DNA of 64,000 nucleotides from Micromonospora noduli (GCF_003264365.1 NZ_PYAK01000008.1:62001-126000); one strand, 5' to 3'. Shown: positions 35,633-44,355, numbered from the stretch's first letter. Made by a program: numbers and translations. The notes: generated by a model from the sequence alone, not told the origin.

Positions 35633-36517
35633 TCACTGACCAGCCTGGTCCAGTACGCCCCAGCGGCGCCTGATCGCCTTGTCCGCAGCGCCGAACGCGG
35701 TGTCCACGAGAAGCCCGACGACAAGGATGACGATCATGATGGCCATCAGCCGTTCCGCGTCCGAGAAATCCCTGGCGTAGGTGAGCTGAGCGCCGATCGA
35801 CGTTCGCGCGGCGATGACCACGAGCAACTCACCGGCCATCAGACTGCGCCACGCGAAGGCCCAGCCCTGCTTGAGGCCGGCGACGATCGCGGGCAGCGCG
35901 GCTGGCGCGATGACGTACCGGTACAGGTTCAGACCTCGGGCACCGAGGTTGCGGCCGGCGCGCTGCAGCAGGGGCGGGACGTAGTCCACGCCATGGATGA
36001 CACCATTGGCGATGGACGGCGCGGCGCCGAGCACCACCACGAAGAAGATCGCCTGTTCGCTGAGTTCGAACAGCAGGATCGCCAGGGGGAACCAGGCAAT
36101 CGACGGCATCGTCTGCAGTGCCGTGATCATGGACCCGATGGCGGCCCGGAGCACCTTCGACCGAGAGACACCGAGGCCGAGCAGCAGCCCGACGGCCACT
36201 GCGGCGGCGAAGCCGATCACCGCACGCCGTGCCGTGGTGGCCAGCCCGTCCCAGAGCGCTTGACTCAGGAAGTAGTCGGCGAGGTCGGCGAAGACCGGCC
36301 CCGGGCCAGGCAGGGCCCACGGGTCCTTCCACCCGGTCCAGACCACGGCCTGCCAGATCCCGACGGCGATGGCCAGCGCGGCGAGCTTGGGCCAGGTGGC
36401 CGCCCAGATCCGGGCGCCCCGGGAGACCTCCTTGTCCCGACCGGCGATCTCCAGCGCGTCGAGGCCGGTGATCTCCGCGTCGGTACGCGCCGAACTGGTG
36501 AGGGTGTCACTGGCCAT
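35633..36517 (-). CDS. ABC transporter permease (SsuC/TauC class)
   Basis: Permease of 294 aa for a nitrate/sulfonate/taurine-type importer. About six membrane segments (LAALAIAVGIWQAVVWTG, AVIGFAAAVAVGLLLGLGV, MIVILVVGLLVDTAFG among them), with the permease signature LQTMPSIAWFPLAILLF and the ATPase-docking loop GARGLNLYRYVIAPAALPAI. It overlaps the ATPase gene by 11 nt, which ensures coupled synthesis. The ssuD remnant next to the operon points to aliphatic sulfonates as substrate. Confidence 0.93.
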   Translation of the reverse strand: MASDTLTSSARTDAEITGLDALEIAGRDKEVSRGARIWAATWPKLAALAIAVGIWQAVVWTGWKDPWALPGPGPVFADLADYFLSQALWDGLATTARRAVIGFAAAVAVGLLLGLGVSRSKVLRAAIGSMITALQTMPSIAWFPLAILLFELSEQAIFFVVVLGAAPSIANGVIHGVDYVPPLLQRAGRNLGARGLNLYRYVIAPAALPAIVAGLKQGWAFAWRSLMAGELLVVIAARTSIGAQLTYARDFSDAERLMAIMIVILVVGLLVDTAFGAADKAIRRRWGVLDQAGQ

Positions 36518-37286
36518 GGCGGCCCACCTCCGTACGCAGCCGCTCGGTGACCTCTGCGGCGATGGCGGCGACCTCGGGGGAGTCGATCCGGCGAGGGCGC
36601 GGGATGTTCACCTCGGTGGAGTAGATGATCCGGCCGGGTCGGCTGGAGAGCAGGATGATCCGGTCGGCCAGCCGGGCCGCCTCGCGGACGTTGTGCGTCA
36701 CGAAGAGCACCGAGAGTTTGCGCTCGGACCAGATCCGCTCCAGCTCGTCGTGCAGGATGTCCCGGGTCATCGCGTCCAGCGCGCCGAACGGCTCGTCCAT
36801 CAGCAGCACCGGAGTGTCCAGGGCCAACGTGCGGGCGAGCGCGACCCGCTGCCGCATTCCGCCGGAGAGCTCGTGTGGGCGCTTGCGGCCGAAGTCGGCA
36901 AGGTGCACCGTCCGCAGCAGCTCGGCCACCCGCTCGCGGCGTTGGGCGCGGGGGAGCCGACGCAGCTTGAGCGGCACCTCCACATTGGCGTCGACGGTCA
37001 GCCACGGAAAGAGCGCCGGCTCCTGGAACATCAGGCCCGGGTTGGCGTCGCCGGCCAGCGTGATCTGCCCACCGCTGACCCGGTCCAGCCCGGCCACCAG
37101 GTTGAGCAGGGTGCTCTTGCCGCAGCCGGACGCGCCGACCAGGCAGACGAACTCGCCGGGCGCGACGTTCAGCGACACACCGTCCAGGGCCAGGACCGCG
37201 TTCGCCCCGCGCCCGTACACCTTGGTCACGCCGGAGAGCGCGACCGCAGTGGTCGCGCTCTGCGGCGTCGTCGTGGTCGACGTCAT
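36507..37286 (-). CDS. ABC transporter ATP-binding protein (SsuB/TauB class)
   Basis: ATPase of 259 aa: Walker [10 protein letters not shown] at about 50-58, Q-loop FQEPALFPW, signature [16 protein letters not shown], Walker [15 protein letters not shown]-loop and the H-loop in [11 protein letters not shown]. The spacing and the phrase [18 protein letters not shown] are typical for the SsuB/TauB/NrtD subfamily. The ATG overlaps the binding-protein stop by 4 nt (ATGA). It powers import with the permease at 35633. Confidence 0.95.
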   Translation of the reverse strand: MTSTTTTPQSATTAVALSGVTKVYGRGANAVLALDGVSLNVAPGEFVCLVGASGCGKSTLLNLVAGLDRVSGGQITLAGDANPGLMFQEPALFPWLTVDANVEVPLKLRRLPRAQRRERVAELLRTVHLADFGRKRPHELSGGMRQRVALARTLALDTPVLLMDEPFGALDAMTRDILHDELERIWSERKLSVLFVTHNVREAARLADRIILLSSRPGRIIYSTEVNIPRPRRIDSPEVAAIAAEVTERLRTEVGRHGQ

Positions 37287-38347
37287 GGCTGGACGACCTC
37301 GGGCTTGCCCTGCGCCTTGAGCGCGTTGTTGAGGTACTTCAGGTCGTACAGGCCCTTGAGGTCCACCGGCTCGGTCAGGTCCACGTCGACGGCGTGGTCG
37401 AGCCCTGCCTTCAGGGAGGACGAGATCGGGTCGTTCGTGAACTCCAACGTCGGCCACGCCTGCTTGATGAGCTTCAGGTCCAGCGGCTTGCCGGTGATCT
37501 TGCCGATCGCGTCGGAGATGGCCTGCTGCGCCTCGTCCGGCTTGGTGTTGACGAACTCGTTGGCTGCCACCTGACCGTCGACCAGCCTCTGCACCACGTC
37601 CGGGTGCGCCTTGAGGAACTTCGTGCTCACCAGCAGGTTGGTGATGACGAACTTCTTGTCCGGCCACAGGTCGCGCTCGTCGACCAGAACCTTGCCGCCG
37701 GCGTTGACCAGGCGGGAGACGAACGGCTCGGGCACCCAGGCGCCGTCGATCGCGCCGCTGTTGAACGTCTCGATGGTCTGGGCGTTCTCCTGCGGCACGA
37801 TCTTGACGTCGCCGCCGCCCTCCTTGGTGGTGGTGAGGCCCTGCTGCTTGAGCCAGTAACGGACCGCCACGTCCTGGGTGTTGCCCAACTGCGGGGTGGC
37901 GATCTTCTTGCCCTTCAGGTCCTGCGCGCCGGTGATGCCGGGCTTGACGACCAGCGCCACGCCGCCGGAGGCCGCGCCGGAGATGACCCGGACGGCCTCG
38001 CCCTTGGACTTGGAGAAGGCGTTCACCGTCGGGTTCGGACCGATGTAGGTGGCGTCCAGCGCGCCGGAGAAGACGGCCTCGATGGCGGCCGGGCCGGCGT
38101 TGAAGGTCTTCGGGTCCAGCTTGACGTTGGTGCCGAGCTTCTCCGCGAAGATGCCCTTCTCCACGCCGACGACCGCCGGCGCGTGGGTGATGTTGGGGAA
38201 GTAGCCGAGGCGCAGCGTCACCGGGCCGGAGCTGCCGCCCGCGCCCTCGCTGTCGTCGCCGCAGGCGGCGGTGCTGCCCAGGGTCGCCGCGCCGAGGGCG
38301 GCGAGGGTGGCCAGGGTGACCAACCGGCGCAGGGGGAGCCGTCTCAT
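37283..38347 (-). CDS. Sulfonate-type ABC transporter substrate-binding lipoprotein
   Basis: Lipoprotein of 354 aa in the SsuA/TauA/NMT1-like family. The signal peptide ends in the lipobox STAAC (Cys about 29). The mature domain begins [20 protein letters not shown] and contains [20 protein letters not shown], then IGPNP, the ligand-pocket pattern of aliphatic-sulfonate binding proteins. It is the first gene of the operon; the upstream region has an Rrf2-type inverted repeat. Taurine or another small sulfonate cannot be excluded as ligand. Confidence 0.93.
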   Translation of the reverse strand: MRRLPLRRLVTLATLAALGAATLGSTAACGDDSEGAGGSSGPVTLRLGYFPNITHAPAVVGVEKGIFAEKLGTNVKLDPKTFNAGPAAIEAVFSGALDATYIGPNPTVNAFSKSKGEAVRVISGAASGGVALVVKPGITGAQDLKGKKIATPQLGNTQDVAVRYWLKQQGLTTTKEGGGDVKIVPQENAQTIETFNSGAIDGAWVPEPFVSRLVNAGGKVLVDERDLWPDKKFVITNLLVSTKFLKAHPDVVQRLVDGQVAANEFVNTKPDEAQQAISDAIGKITGKPLDLKLIKQAWPTLEFTNDPISSSLKAGLDHAVDVDLTEPVDLKGLYDLKYLNNALKAQGKPEVVQP

Positions 38348-38367
38348 CGCTCATCCAATCCACAGTA

Positions 38368-38388
38368 TTCCTACTTAGTTGGTAGGAA
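38368..38388. promoter_or_regulatory. Inverted repeat TTCCTAC-n7-GTAGGAA, probable Rrf2 operator
   Basis: Perfect 7-bp arms (38368-38374 and 38382-38388) lie 21 bp upstream of the binding-protein start. On the minus strand TTGACG (complement of 38411-38416) could be the -35 element. TTCC/GGAA arms resemble the AT-rich dyads bound by CymR-like Rrf2 proteins. The operon's own last gene is an Rrf2 regulator. Confidence 0.6.
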
Positions 38389-38494
38389 GAGTGGGCCAGG
38401 CTGCGGCCAGCGTCAAGACCCATCCACATGGCGGGATGGTGCGTCTCAGTTATGTCGGTATTTCCTATCAGCTTGCTGGGGTAATCGCCATCCG

Positions 38495-38680
38495 GTCAAC
38501 GCCGAGGTCGCGGCCCGCATCGACGAGTTCGCCGCGCTCGGCGTGGACGAGTTCATCCTCTCCGGCTGGCCGCACCGTGAGGAGGCCGAGCGGGTCGGCG
38601 CCGAGGTGCTGCCCCTGGTGACGGCCCCGGTCGCGGCGGCTCCGGGAAGGTCGCGGGTGGCGGAGGTGTCGACGCGCTAG
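38495..38680 (+). pseudogene. ssuD: 3' remnant of an alkanesulfonate monooxygenase gene
   Basis: Only the C-terminal end of an FMNH2-dependent alkanesulfonate monooxygenase (SsuD) survives: [20 protein letters not shown], then [20 protein letters not shown]. This matches the conserved ending VAxRLxEYxxLGIDxFILSG-YPHxEEA of the family. The roughly 300 residues upstream, with the flavin barrel, are missing, and the sequence jumps directly to the region in front of the divergent sulfonate-importer operon. It was presumably the oxygenase that served that importer. The stop TAG is reused as the first bases of the next gene's -10 box. Confidence 0.8.
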
Positions 38681-38683
38681 GGT
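38678..38683 (+). promoter_or_regulatory. -10 box TAGGGT of the leaderless M16 operon
   Basis: TAGGGT, 7 nt, then the GTG at 38691. It overlaps the stop codon of the ssuD remnant. Confidence 0.55.
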
Positions 38684-38690
38684 CGACTCC

Positions 38691-40001
38691 GTGGCGGCGC
38701 GGAGATCCAGAATTCCAGCGACGAAGTATCCGGTCGAGCGGTTCACCCTCGACAACGGCCTGCGGGTGGTGCTCACCCCCGATCGCAGTGCCCCGGTGAT
38801 CGGGGTGGCGGTGGTCTACGACGTCGGCATCCGCTCGGAGCCGGAGGGGCGTACCGGCTTCGCCCACCTCTTCGAGCACCTGATGTTCCAGGGCTCGGAG
38901 AACCTGGAGAAGCTGGCCCACTTCCGGCACGTGCAGGGCGCGGGCGGCACCTTCAACGGCTCCACCCACCTGGACTACACCGACTACTTCGAGACGCTGC
39001 CGAGCAACGCGCTGGAGCGCGCGCTGTTCCTGGAGGCGGACCGGATGCGGGGCCCCCGGCTGACCGAGGAGAACCTTCGCAACCAGGTCGACGTGGTCAA
39101 GGAGGAGATCCGGGTCAACGTCCTCAACCGGCCGTACGGCGGCTTCCCCTGGCTCACTCTGCCGCCGGTCATGTTCGACACCTTCCCGAACGCCCACGAC
39201 GGTTACGGCTCCTTCGACGACCTGGAGTCGGCGACCGTCGCCGACGCCGCGGACTTCTTCCGCCGCTACTACGCCAGCGGCAACGCCGTGCTGGCCGTCA
39301 GCGGCGACATCGACGTGGCCGAGGCGACCGAGCTGGTCACCCGGCACTTCGGCGACGTGCCGGCCCGGCCGGCACCGCAACGGCCCGACTTCACCGAGCC
39401 CGACCTGAGCGCCGAGCGGCGCACCTCGTACACCGATGCCCTGGCGCCGCTGCCGGCGGTGGCCGGCGCCTGGCGCGTGCCCGACCCGGTCACCGACTTC
39501 GCCGGCTACCTGCCGTACGTGGTGCTGGCCGAGGTGCTCACCGACGGCGACGCATCGCGGCTGGTCGAACGGCTGGTGCAGCGGGACCGCACGGTGACCA
39601 GCCTCGGCGGATACCTCGGTTTCATGGGCGACCCGTTCGACGTCCGCGACCCCACAGCGCTGCTGTTGCAGGCGCACCTGCCGCCCGGCGGCGATGTGGA
39701 CAAGGTGCTGCGCACCATCGACGAGGAGCTGGACCGGCTGGCCACCGACGGCCTGACCGACGGTGAGTTGGCACGCACCCAGGCCCGGATGGCGACCCAC
39801 CTGCTGCGGGACACCGACGCGGTGCTCGGTCGGGCACTGCGGATGGCAGTGCTGGAGCAGCAACGCGGTGAACCGGGTCTGCTCAACGAACTGCCCCGGC
39901 TGGTCGGCGAGGTCACCGAGGAGCAGGTCCGGGCCGCTGCGGCCACAGTGCGCCCGGAGCGCCGGGCCGCCATCGAGGTCATCGCCGGAGGCGCCCGATG
40001 A
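38691..40001 (+). CDS. M16 family zinc metallopeptidase, catalytic subunit
   Basis: Pitrilysin-family protein of 436 aa, comparable to the beta subunit of mitochondrial processing peptidase. The inverted zinc motif HLFEH is at about residues 60-64 (GFAHLFEHLMFQGSE), with the downstream Glu ligand in ENLRNQVDVVKEEIRV. The surrounding GGTFNGSTHLDYTDYFETLP is typical. No signal peptide, so cytosolic. The next gene encodes the non-catalytic partner and overlaps by 4 nt, indicating an obligate heterodimer as in other M16B/C pairs. Confidence 0.93.
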   Translation: MAARRSRIPATKYPVERFTLDNGLRVVLTPDRSAPVIGVAVVYDVGIRSEPEGRTGFAHLFEHLMFQGSENLEKLAHFRHVQGAGGTFNGSTHLDYTDYFETLPSNALERALFLEADRMRGPRLTEENLRNQVDVVKEEIRVNVLNRPYGGFPWLTLPPVMFDTFPNAHDGYGSFDDLESATVADAADFFRRYYASGNAVLAVSGDIDVAEATELVTRHFGDVPARPAPQRPDFTEPDLSAERRTSYTDALAPLPAVAGAWRVPDPVTDFAGYLPYVVLAEVLTDGDASRLVERLVQRDRTVTSLGGYLGFMGDPFDVRDPTALLLQAHLPPGGDVDKVLRTIDEELDRLATDGLTDGELARTQARMATHLLRDTDAVLGRALRMAVLEQQRGEPGLLNELPRLVGEVTEEQVRAAAATVRPERRAAIEVIAGGAR

Positions 40002-41344
40002 CGACCACCACCACTGCTCAGGTCGGCCCGCGTACGCTGCCGCCGCTCGGGCCGACCCGCAAGCTCAAGGTGCCCAAGCAGGCCGAGCGCACACTGCGCA
40101 ACGGGCTCACCGTGATCGCCGTACGCCGGCCCGCCGTACCCCTCGTCGAACTGCGGCTCTGGGTGCCGTTCGGGCGGGTCCACCTGGCCCGCGGCGCGAT
40201 GCTCTCGCAGACCATGCTCTCCGGCACCGGGTCGATGACCAGCGTGCAGATCGCCGCCGAGTTGCAGAAGGTGGGCGGCGGGCTCTCCGCGGGCGTCGAC
40301 CCGGACCGGCTGATGCTCTCCGGCGCCGGCCTGGTCACCGGTCTGGACCGGATGCTGGAGCTGCTGGCCGAGGTGCTGACCGGTGCCAGCTACCCCGGTG
40401 ACGAGGTGGCCACCGAACGGGACCGGCTGGTCGACCGGATCCAGGTGGCGCAGAGCCAGCCTTCGCACCTGGCCCGGGAGGCGCTGCTCAAGCGGATCTA
40501 CGGCCGGCACCCGTACGCGACGCAGACGCCGGAGCCCGGTCAGATCCGTGCCGTCCGACCGGCGGCGCTGCGTACCCTGCACTCGGAGCGGGTCCACCCG
40601 ACCGGCGCGCAGTTGGTGCTGGTCGGTGACGTGCAGCCGGAGAAGGCACTGGACGCGGCCGAGCGGGCGCTCGGCGGCTGGTCGGGTGCCGGGCGCGTGG
40701 CCGAGCTTCCGGTTACCCCGCCGCTGGAGCCGGGGCCGCTGCTGCTGGTCGACCGGCCGGGCTCGGTGCAGTCCTCGCTGCGGATCGCGCTGCCGGCGGT
40801 GTCGCGCACCGACCCGGACCACGCCCCGCTGCAACTGGCCAACCTGATCTTCGGCGGCTACTTCTCCTCCCGGTGGGTGGAGAACATCCGCGAGGACAAG
40901 GGCTACACCTACGGCCCGCACTCGGTGATCGAGCATTCCGTCGCGGGGTCGGTGCTGGTCGCCGCCGCCGACGTGGCCACCGAGGTCACCGGCCCGGCGC
41001 TGCTGGAGACGACGTACGAACTGGGTCGGTTGGCGTCACTCCCGCCGAAGCCCGAGGAGTTGGAGCAGGCCCGGCAGTACGCCCTGGGCACCCTCCAGCT
41101 CGGCATGTCCACCCAGGCCGGGTTGGCGGCGTTGACCAGCGCGTACGCCGGCAACGGTCTGCGCCTGGACTTCCTCGCCGAGTACGCCGCGAGGTTGGCG
41201 AAGGCGAGCATCGGCGACGTCGCGGAGGCGGCGGCGCGCTATCTGGCCCCGGCTCGGGCGGCGATCGTGGTGCTCGGCGACGCGGAGCGGGTCACCCCGG
41301 GGCTGGCCGCGCTGACCACGGTTCAGACCGAGCACGAGGCGTGA
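39998..41344 (+). CDS. M16 family peptidase, non-catalytic partner
   Basis: M16-fold protein of 448 aa. The position of the zinc motif (LARGAMLSQTMLSGTGSM) has no HxxEH, so it cannot hydrolyse peptides by itself. The C-terminal half keeps the substrate-binding R-Y pair (FSSRWVENIREDKGYTYGPH), the division of labour seen in heterodimeric M16 enzymes: one subunit with the zinc site, one with the R/Y pair. Its ATG overlaps the previous stop (ATGA). Confidence 0.92.
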   Translation: MTTTTTAQVGPRTLPPLGPTRKLKVPKQAERTLRNGLTVIAVRRPAVPLVELRLWVPFGRVHLARGAMLSQTMLSGTGSMTSVQIAAELQKVGGGLSAGVDPDRLMLSGAGLVTGLDRMLELLAEVLTGASYPGDEVATERDRLVDRIQVAQSQPSHLAREALLKRIYGRHPYATQTPEPGQIRAVRPAALRTLHSERVHPTGAQLVLVGDVQPEKALDAAERALGGWSGAGRVAELPVTPPLEPGPLLLVDRPGSVQSSLRIALPAVSRTDPDHAPLQLANLIFGGYFSSRWVENIREDKGYTYGPHSVIEHSVAGSVLVAAADVATEVTGPALLETTYELGRLASLPPKPEELEQARQYALGTLQLGMSTQAGLAALTSAYAGNGLRLDFLAEYAARLAKASIGDVAEAAARYLAPARAAIVVLGDAERVTPGLAALTTVQTEHEA

Positions 41345-41420
41345 GCGAGCGGAGCGAGCGGGCCATGGGGTTCAGCAGCGGGCTGTCTCACGGCGGCGTG
41401 CAGCGAAGCGGAGCGCCGGC
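41341..41420 (+). repeat. GAGCGAGCG-type short repeats between M16 pair and nudC
   Basis: GAGCGAGCGGAGCGAGCGGG at 41343-41362, with a looser copy (CAGCGAAGCGGAGCGCCGGCG) just before the nudC start. The motif is related to GCGAGGAG(C/T)GAGC copies at 22375-22387 and in the adnA-adnB gap. No ribosome site is obvious for nudC. Confidence 0.6.
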
Positions 41421-42380
41421 GTGAGCGGGGAGGCGGCGCCGCCGTTGGCGCGGTCCACGCTGGATCGGGCCGCGCACCGGCGGGGTGACTCGCAGTGGTT
41501 GACCGAGGCGTGGCTGCGCGCCCGGGTGTTGCTGCTCGACTCGACCGACGAGGGTCGGACGCTGGCCCGCACCGAGACGTCGCCTCCGACGTTGGTGCTG
41601 TTCGGGGCGGCTGACGTACCCGCCGGGTCAGAGTCGATGGCGATGTTCCTGGGTGTCGAACCGGACGGGGTGCCGGTCTTCGCTGTCGACGCGCCTCTTC
41701 CGGCGATCCCGGGGACCCGGGCGGTCCACCTCCGGGAGGTGGGTCACCTGCTCGCCGACCGGGAGGCCGGCATCTTCACCACCGCGTTGGCGCTGGTCAA
41801 CTGGCACACCCGACACGGTTACTCGACGAGCACCGGCGCGCCGACCGCGATGGACGAGGCCGGTTGGTCCCGGGTGGACCGCAATGGTGGGCGGATCTGG
41901 CCGCGTACCGACCCGGCGATGATCGTGCTCGTGCACGACGGCGTGGACGGCCCGGACGGCCGCTGCCTACTCGGCAACAATGCCGGCTGGCAGGGCACCC
42001 CGGGTGGTCGCCGCTACTCCTGCCTGGCCGGCTACGTGGAACCGGGGGAGTCGGCGGAGGCGGCCGTGCTGCGCGAGGTCCGCGAGGAGGTGGGCATCGG
42101 GGTCGAGCGCGTCGGGTACGTGGGCAGCCAGGCCTGGCCGTTCCCCGGCTCGCTGATGCTGGGCTTCCTGGCCACCGCGAACCCGGCCGAGCCGGTGCGG
42201 GTCGACCCGTCCGAGATTGCGTACGCCCGGTGGTTCTCCCGCCGGGAGATCGGAGCGGCGTTGGCCGGGGAGTCGGTGGACGTGGGCGACGGGGCCCGGC
42301 TGATCCTGCCGCCTCCGTCGTCGATCGCGCTGTTCCTCATTCACCGCTGGCTGGACGGCTGGGTGGACGTCGACCGCTGA
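41421..42380 (+). CDS. nudC: NAD(+) diphosphatase / NAD-cap decapping Nudix enzyme, zinc ribbon lost
   Basis: Nudix hydrolase of 319 aa that splits NADH/NAD to NMNH and AMP and may remove NAD caps from RNA. The Nudix box is GYVEPGESAEAAVLREVREE, then VGI, at about 213-235. The diagnostic NudC sequence SQAWPFPGSLM follows. Unusually, the zinc-ribbon cysteines normally found before the Nudix domain are absent: the segment reads HGYSTSTGAPT where family members have HxFCxxCGAPT, and the second pair is replaced too. The fold around it (GRIWPRTDPA) is retained. M. tuberculosis has nudC near adnAB and mrx1, as here. Confidence 0.92.
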   Translation: MSGEAAPPLARSTLDRAAHRRGDSQWLTEAWLRARVLLLDSTDEGRTLARTETSPPTLVLFGAADVPAGSESMAMFLGVEPDGVPVFAVDAPLPAIPGTRAVHLREVGHLLADREAGIFTTALALVNWHTRHGYSTSTGAPTAMDEAGWSRVDRNGGRIWPRTDPAMIVLVHDGVDGPDGRCLLGNNAGWQGTPGGRRYSCLAGYVEPGESAEAAVLREVREEVGIGVERVGYVGSQAWPFPGSLMLGFLATANPAEPVRVDPSEIAYARWFSRREIGAALAGESVDVGDGARLILPPPSSIALFLIHRWLDGWVDVDR

Positions 42381-42386
42381 GCACGG

Positions 42387-42430
42387 TCCCGGCCCGTGGC
42401 CGCCGTTGCCGCGGCGGTCACGGGCCGGGA
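42387..42430 (+). terminator. Hairpin terminator after nudC
   Basis: TCCCGGCCCGTG (42387-42398) with GCCGCCG pairs with CGGCGG and CACGGGCCGGGA (42412-42430) around a small loop. No T-tract. Confidence 0.65.
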
Positions 42431-42437
42431 ACACGGG

Positions 42438-42494
42438 CCGTCGTGGTCGGCGGGTGCGAGTAACGCGGCGGGGGAGCCGGTCCGACCACGACGG
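42438..42494. repeat. 13-bp inverted repeat between nudC and a small ORF
   Basis: CCGTCGTGGTCGG (42438-42450) and CCGACCACGACGG (42482-42494) are exact complements 31 nt apart. It follows the nudC hairpin and precedes the end of the converging 91-residue gene, so it may terminate that gene. Confidence 0.6.
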
Positions 42495-42507
42495 ACGACC
42501 TGTGGAA

Positions 42508-42783
42508 TCAGGTGCCGGTGCGGCCCGGTCTGTGTCGGAAGGCGGGCCGCGACTCGATCAGCGGGAGGACCTTGACCCGTTGCTTGCCGGCGCGGACCGC
42601 GCCGACGGTGGCCAGGGCGCGGGCCAGCAGCAGCGCGGCGTCCCGGTCCTCGGCGTGCACGATCTGCCGGCGCGGCTCGGGCGTGGTCGTCTCGTCGCGA
42701 AGTCGGTGGCCGTCCGCCCAGGCGGCGGCGATGTCCCCGTCAGCGACGGCGCGGATGTCGGTGCGAACGATCAGGAACCGCAT
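42508..42783 (-). CDS. Hypothetical protein of 91 residues
   Basis: Small soluble protein: RFLIVRTDIRAVADGDIAAA, WADGHRLRDETTTPEPRRQI, HAEDRDAALLLARALATVGA and a basic tail (KQRVKVLPLIESRPAFRHRP). The pattern of two beta strands and two helices is compact, but I do not recognise the family. GGAG lies about 10 nt before the ATG. It stands alone, 277 bp downstream of the DUF397 gene. The gap upstream contains only repetitive GTCGGCGGGTCG-like sequence and the DUF397 terminator. Confidence 0.65.
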   Translation of the reverse strand: MRFLIVRTDIRAVADGDIAAAWADGHRLRDETTTPEPRRQIVHAEDRDAALLLARALATVGAVRAGKQRVKVLPLIESRPAFRHRPGRTGT

Positions 42784-43014
42784 GAGGGTCTCCGGATGAA
42801 CCGCGACGGATGAGCCAGTGTGGAAGTTCCACGTATCCGAGGGCCATGTTACGCCCCGTGTTCGTCCCAGCAACTGAAACGCGCCTATCGGTTTCGAGCC
42901 TCGTCCGATCGGCGGATGGCTGCTCAGCAGGGTCGCCGGGTCGCAAAGCGACGGAGTCGGCGGGTCGACCGAGTCGGCGTGTCGCCGAGCGACGGAGCCG
43001 GCGGGTATGACGCG

Positions 43015-43047
43015 ACGGGGCCGCCGGCAGTGCGCCGACGGCCCCGT
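43015..43047 (-). terminator. Hairpin terminator of the DUF397 gene
   Basis: ACGGGGCCG (43015-43023) and CGGCCCCGT (43039-43047) close a stem that extends inward through CCGGC/GCCGA. It lies 14 bp past the DUF397 stop. Confidence 0.65.
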
Positions 43048-43060
43048 ACCAGTCACCGAA

Positions 43061-43300
43061 TCAGTTCAGATCGAACTGGCCCTTCTTTGCCCCGGTGATG
43101 AAACCGAGCCATCCCGCGCGGTTGAACAGCAGTACCGGGCCGCCCCGGTCCTTGCTGTCGCGCAGGGCGACCGCCGACGGGCCGGTGGCCAGCGGGGCGA
43201 CCTCCACGCAGTTGGAGGTCTGGCTGCGTGTGCTGGTACGCCACGGGGCGTCCGCCAACGAGTGGGCGGAGACGGACGGCGTGTTGCGGATTTCGTTCAT
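43061..43300 (-). CDS. DUF397 domain protein
   Basis: Protein of 79 aa with the DUF397 core: WRTSTRSQTSNCVEVAPLA, VALRDSKDRGGPVLLFNRAG and WLGFITGAKKGQFD. DUF397 proteins are the small partners of XRE-type regulators in WhiJ-like pairs of actinobacteria, where they act as antagonists or co-factors in control of development and antibiotic synthesis. The partner regulator is directly upstream on the same strand. A GGAGCAG ribosome site lies 5-6 nt before the ATG. Confidence 0.92.
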   Translation of the reverse strand: MNEIRNTPSVSAHSLADAPWRTSTRSQTSNCVEVAPLATGPSAVALRDSKDRGGPVLLFNRAGWLGFITGAKKGQFDLN

Positions 43301-43374
43301 GGTTCTGCTCCTGATGTGCAGCGATCCGATGGGACGAGTGGTGCCGCACGTCCCGACGGAGGGTCCCCCGTGGA

Positions 43375-44355
43375 TCACCGGTCCGTCAGTCGCCCTGATT
43401 CCCGGCGGCGTTGGGTCGGCGCCGTTGCCGGCCCGAACGCCACTGTGGATGGGGGCGTCGCCTCGGTCAGCCGTCCCGTCGCCTCGATCAGCCAGGAGAG
43501 GGTGTCCGAGGCGTCAAGTGCCGCCTTGCATAGCCACTCGAACACCACTTTATAGCGATTTAGCGTGATTGACTCGGTCGACATGACGTCGGTGAAGCCA
43601 CCTTCGATGGCCAATGTCTCCGGATCGAGGGGATCGGCGAACCGATAGACCGAGAAGGCGGTCGGCGGAAGGTACCAATCGCCGATCTGGGTGTCCCGGG
43701 GCAGCACGTGCAGGGCCACGTTGGGCAGCAGCGCCAACTCGCAGAGCTGGAGCAACTGTTCGTGCAGCACCTCCGGCGGCCCGGCCCGGCGGCCGAGAGC
43801 CGCCTCCTCCAACACGGCGGTGTAGCGGGGAGCGTGCGGCTCGCGGGTCAGCAGCGACTGGCGGGCCAGCCGCGCCTGCACCTCGGTCTCCGGCTCGTCG
43901 CCGGGCTCCGGCTCGCCCGCGCCCGCGTTCACCTGCCGGGCCGACACGATCCGGAGCTGGGCGTACCCGGGGGTCTGCAACAGGCCCGGCACGAGCACCG
44001 GGTTGTACTCGGAGATCTCCGCGCAGCCCGCCTCCAACTCGGCCCAGCCGCGCTGTTGCTGCGTCATCACCGGGAAGTTCTTCAACCAGCCGCGCATGTC
44101 GCCGGCCTCGTTGGTGATGCCCAGCAACTCGTCGTGCAGCGCCTGGTCGGCGCCGTAGAGGTCGAGCAGGTCGCCGACGTCCTGCGGGTCCGGTCGACTG
44201 CGGCCGTTCTCCAAGCGGGACAGTTTGGACGCGGAGGCCCAACCGATACGCTCGATGACCTGATCGCCGGTGAGGCCCGCAGCCTCACGTAGGCGGCGCA
44301 GCTCGATGCCCAACCGGCGACGACGCAGGATCGGGCTGGGTGCGGCAGGAGGCAC
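43375..44355 (-). CDS. XRE-family regulator with DUF5753 domain (WhiJ-like)
   Basis: Protein of 326 aa. The N-terminal helix-turn-helix lies at about 14-75 (ELRRLREAAGLTGDQVIERI, then GWASASKLSRLENGRSRPDP). The remainder is the DUF5753 sensor domain: YNPVLVPGLLQTPGYAQLRI, LEEAALGRRAGPPEVLHEQL, ALHVLPRDTQIGDWYLPPTA and MSTESITLNRYKVVFEWLCK. Such proteins form WhiJ-like pairs with DUF397 partners. The start GTG at 44355 follows AAGAGGA. It is divergent from an MFS exporter, which may be a target. Confidence 0.92.
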   Translation of the reverse strand: MPPAAPSPILRRRRLGIELRRLREAAGLTGDQVIERIGWASASKLSRLENGRSRPDPQDVGDLLDLYGADQALHDELLGITNEAGDMRGWLKNFPVMTQQQRGWAELEAGCAEISEYNPVLVPGLLQTPGYAQLRIVSARQVNAGAGEPEPGDEPETEVQARLARQSLLTREPHAPRYTAVLEEAALGRRAGPPEVLHEQLLQLCELALLPNVALHVLPRDTQIGDWYLPPTAFSVYRFADPLDPETLAIEGGFTDVMSTESITLNRYKVVFEWLCKAALDASDTLSWLIEATGRLTEATPPSTVAFGPATAPTQRRRESGRLTDR

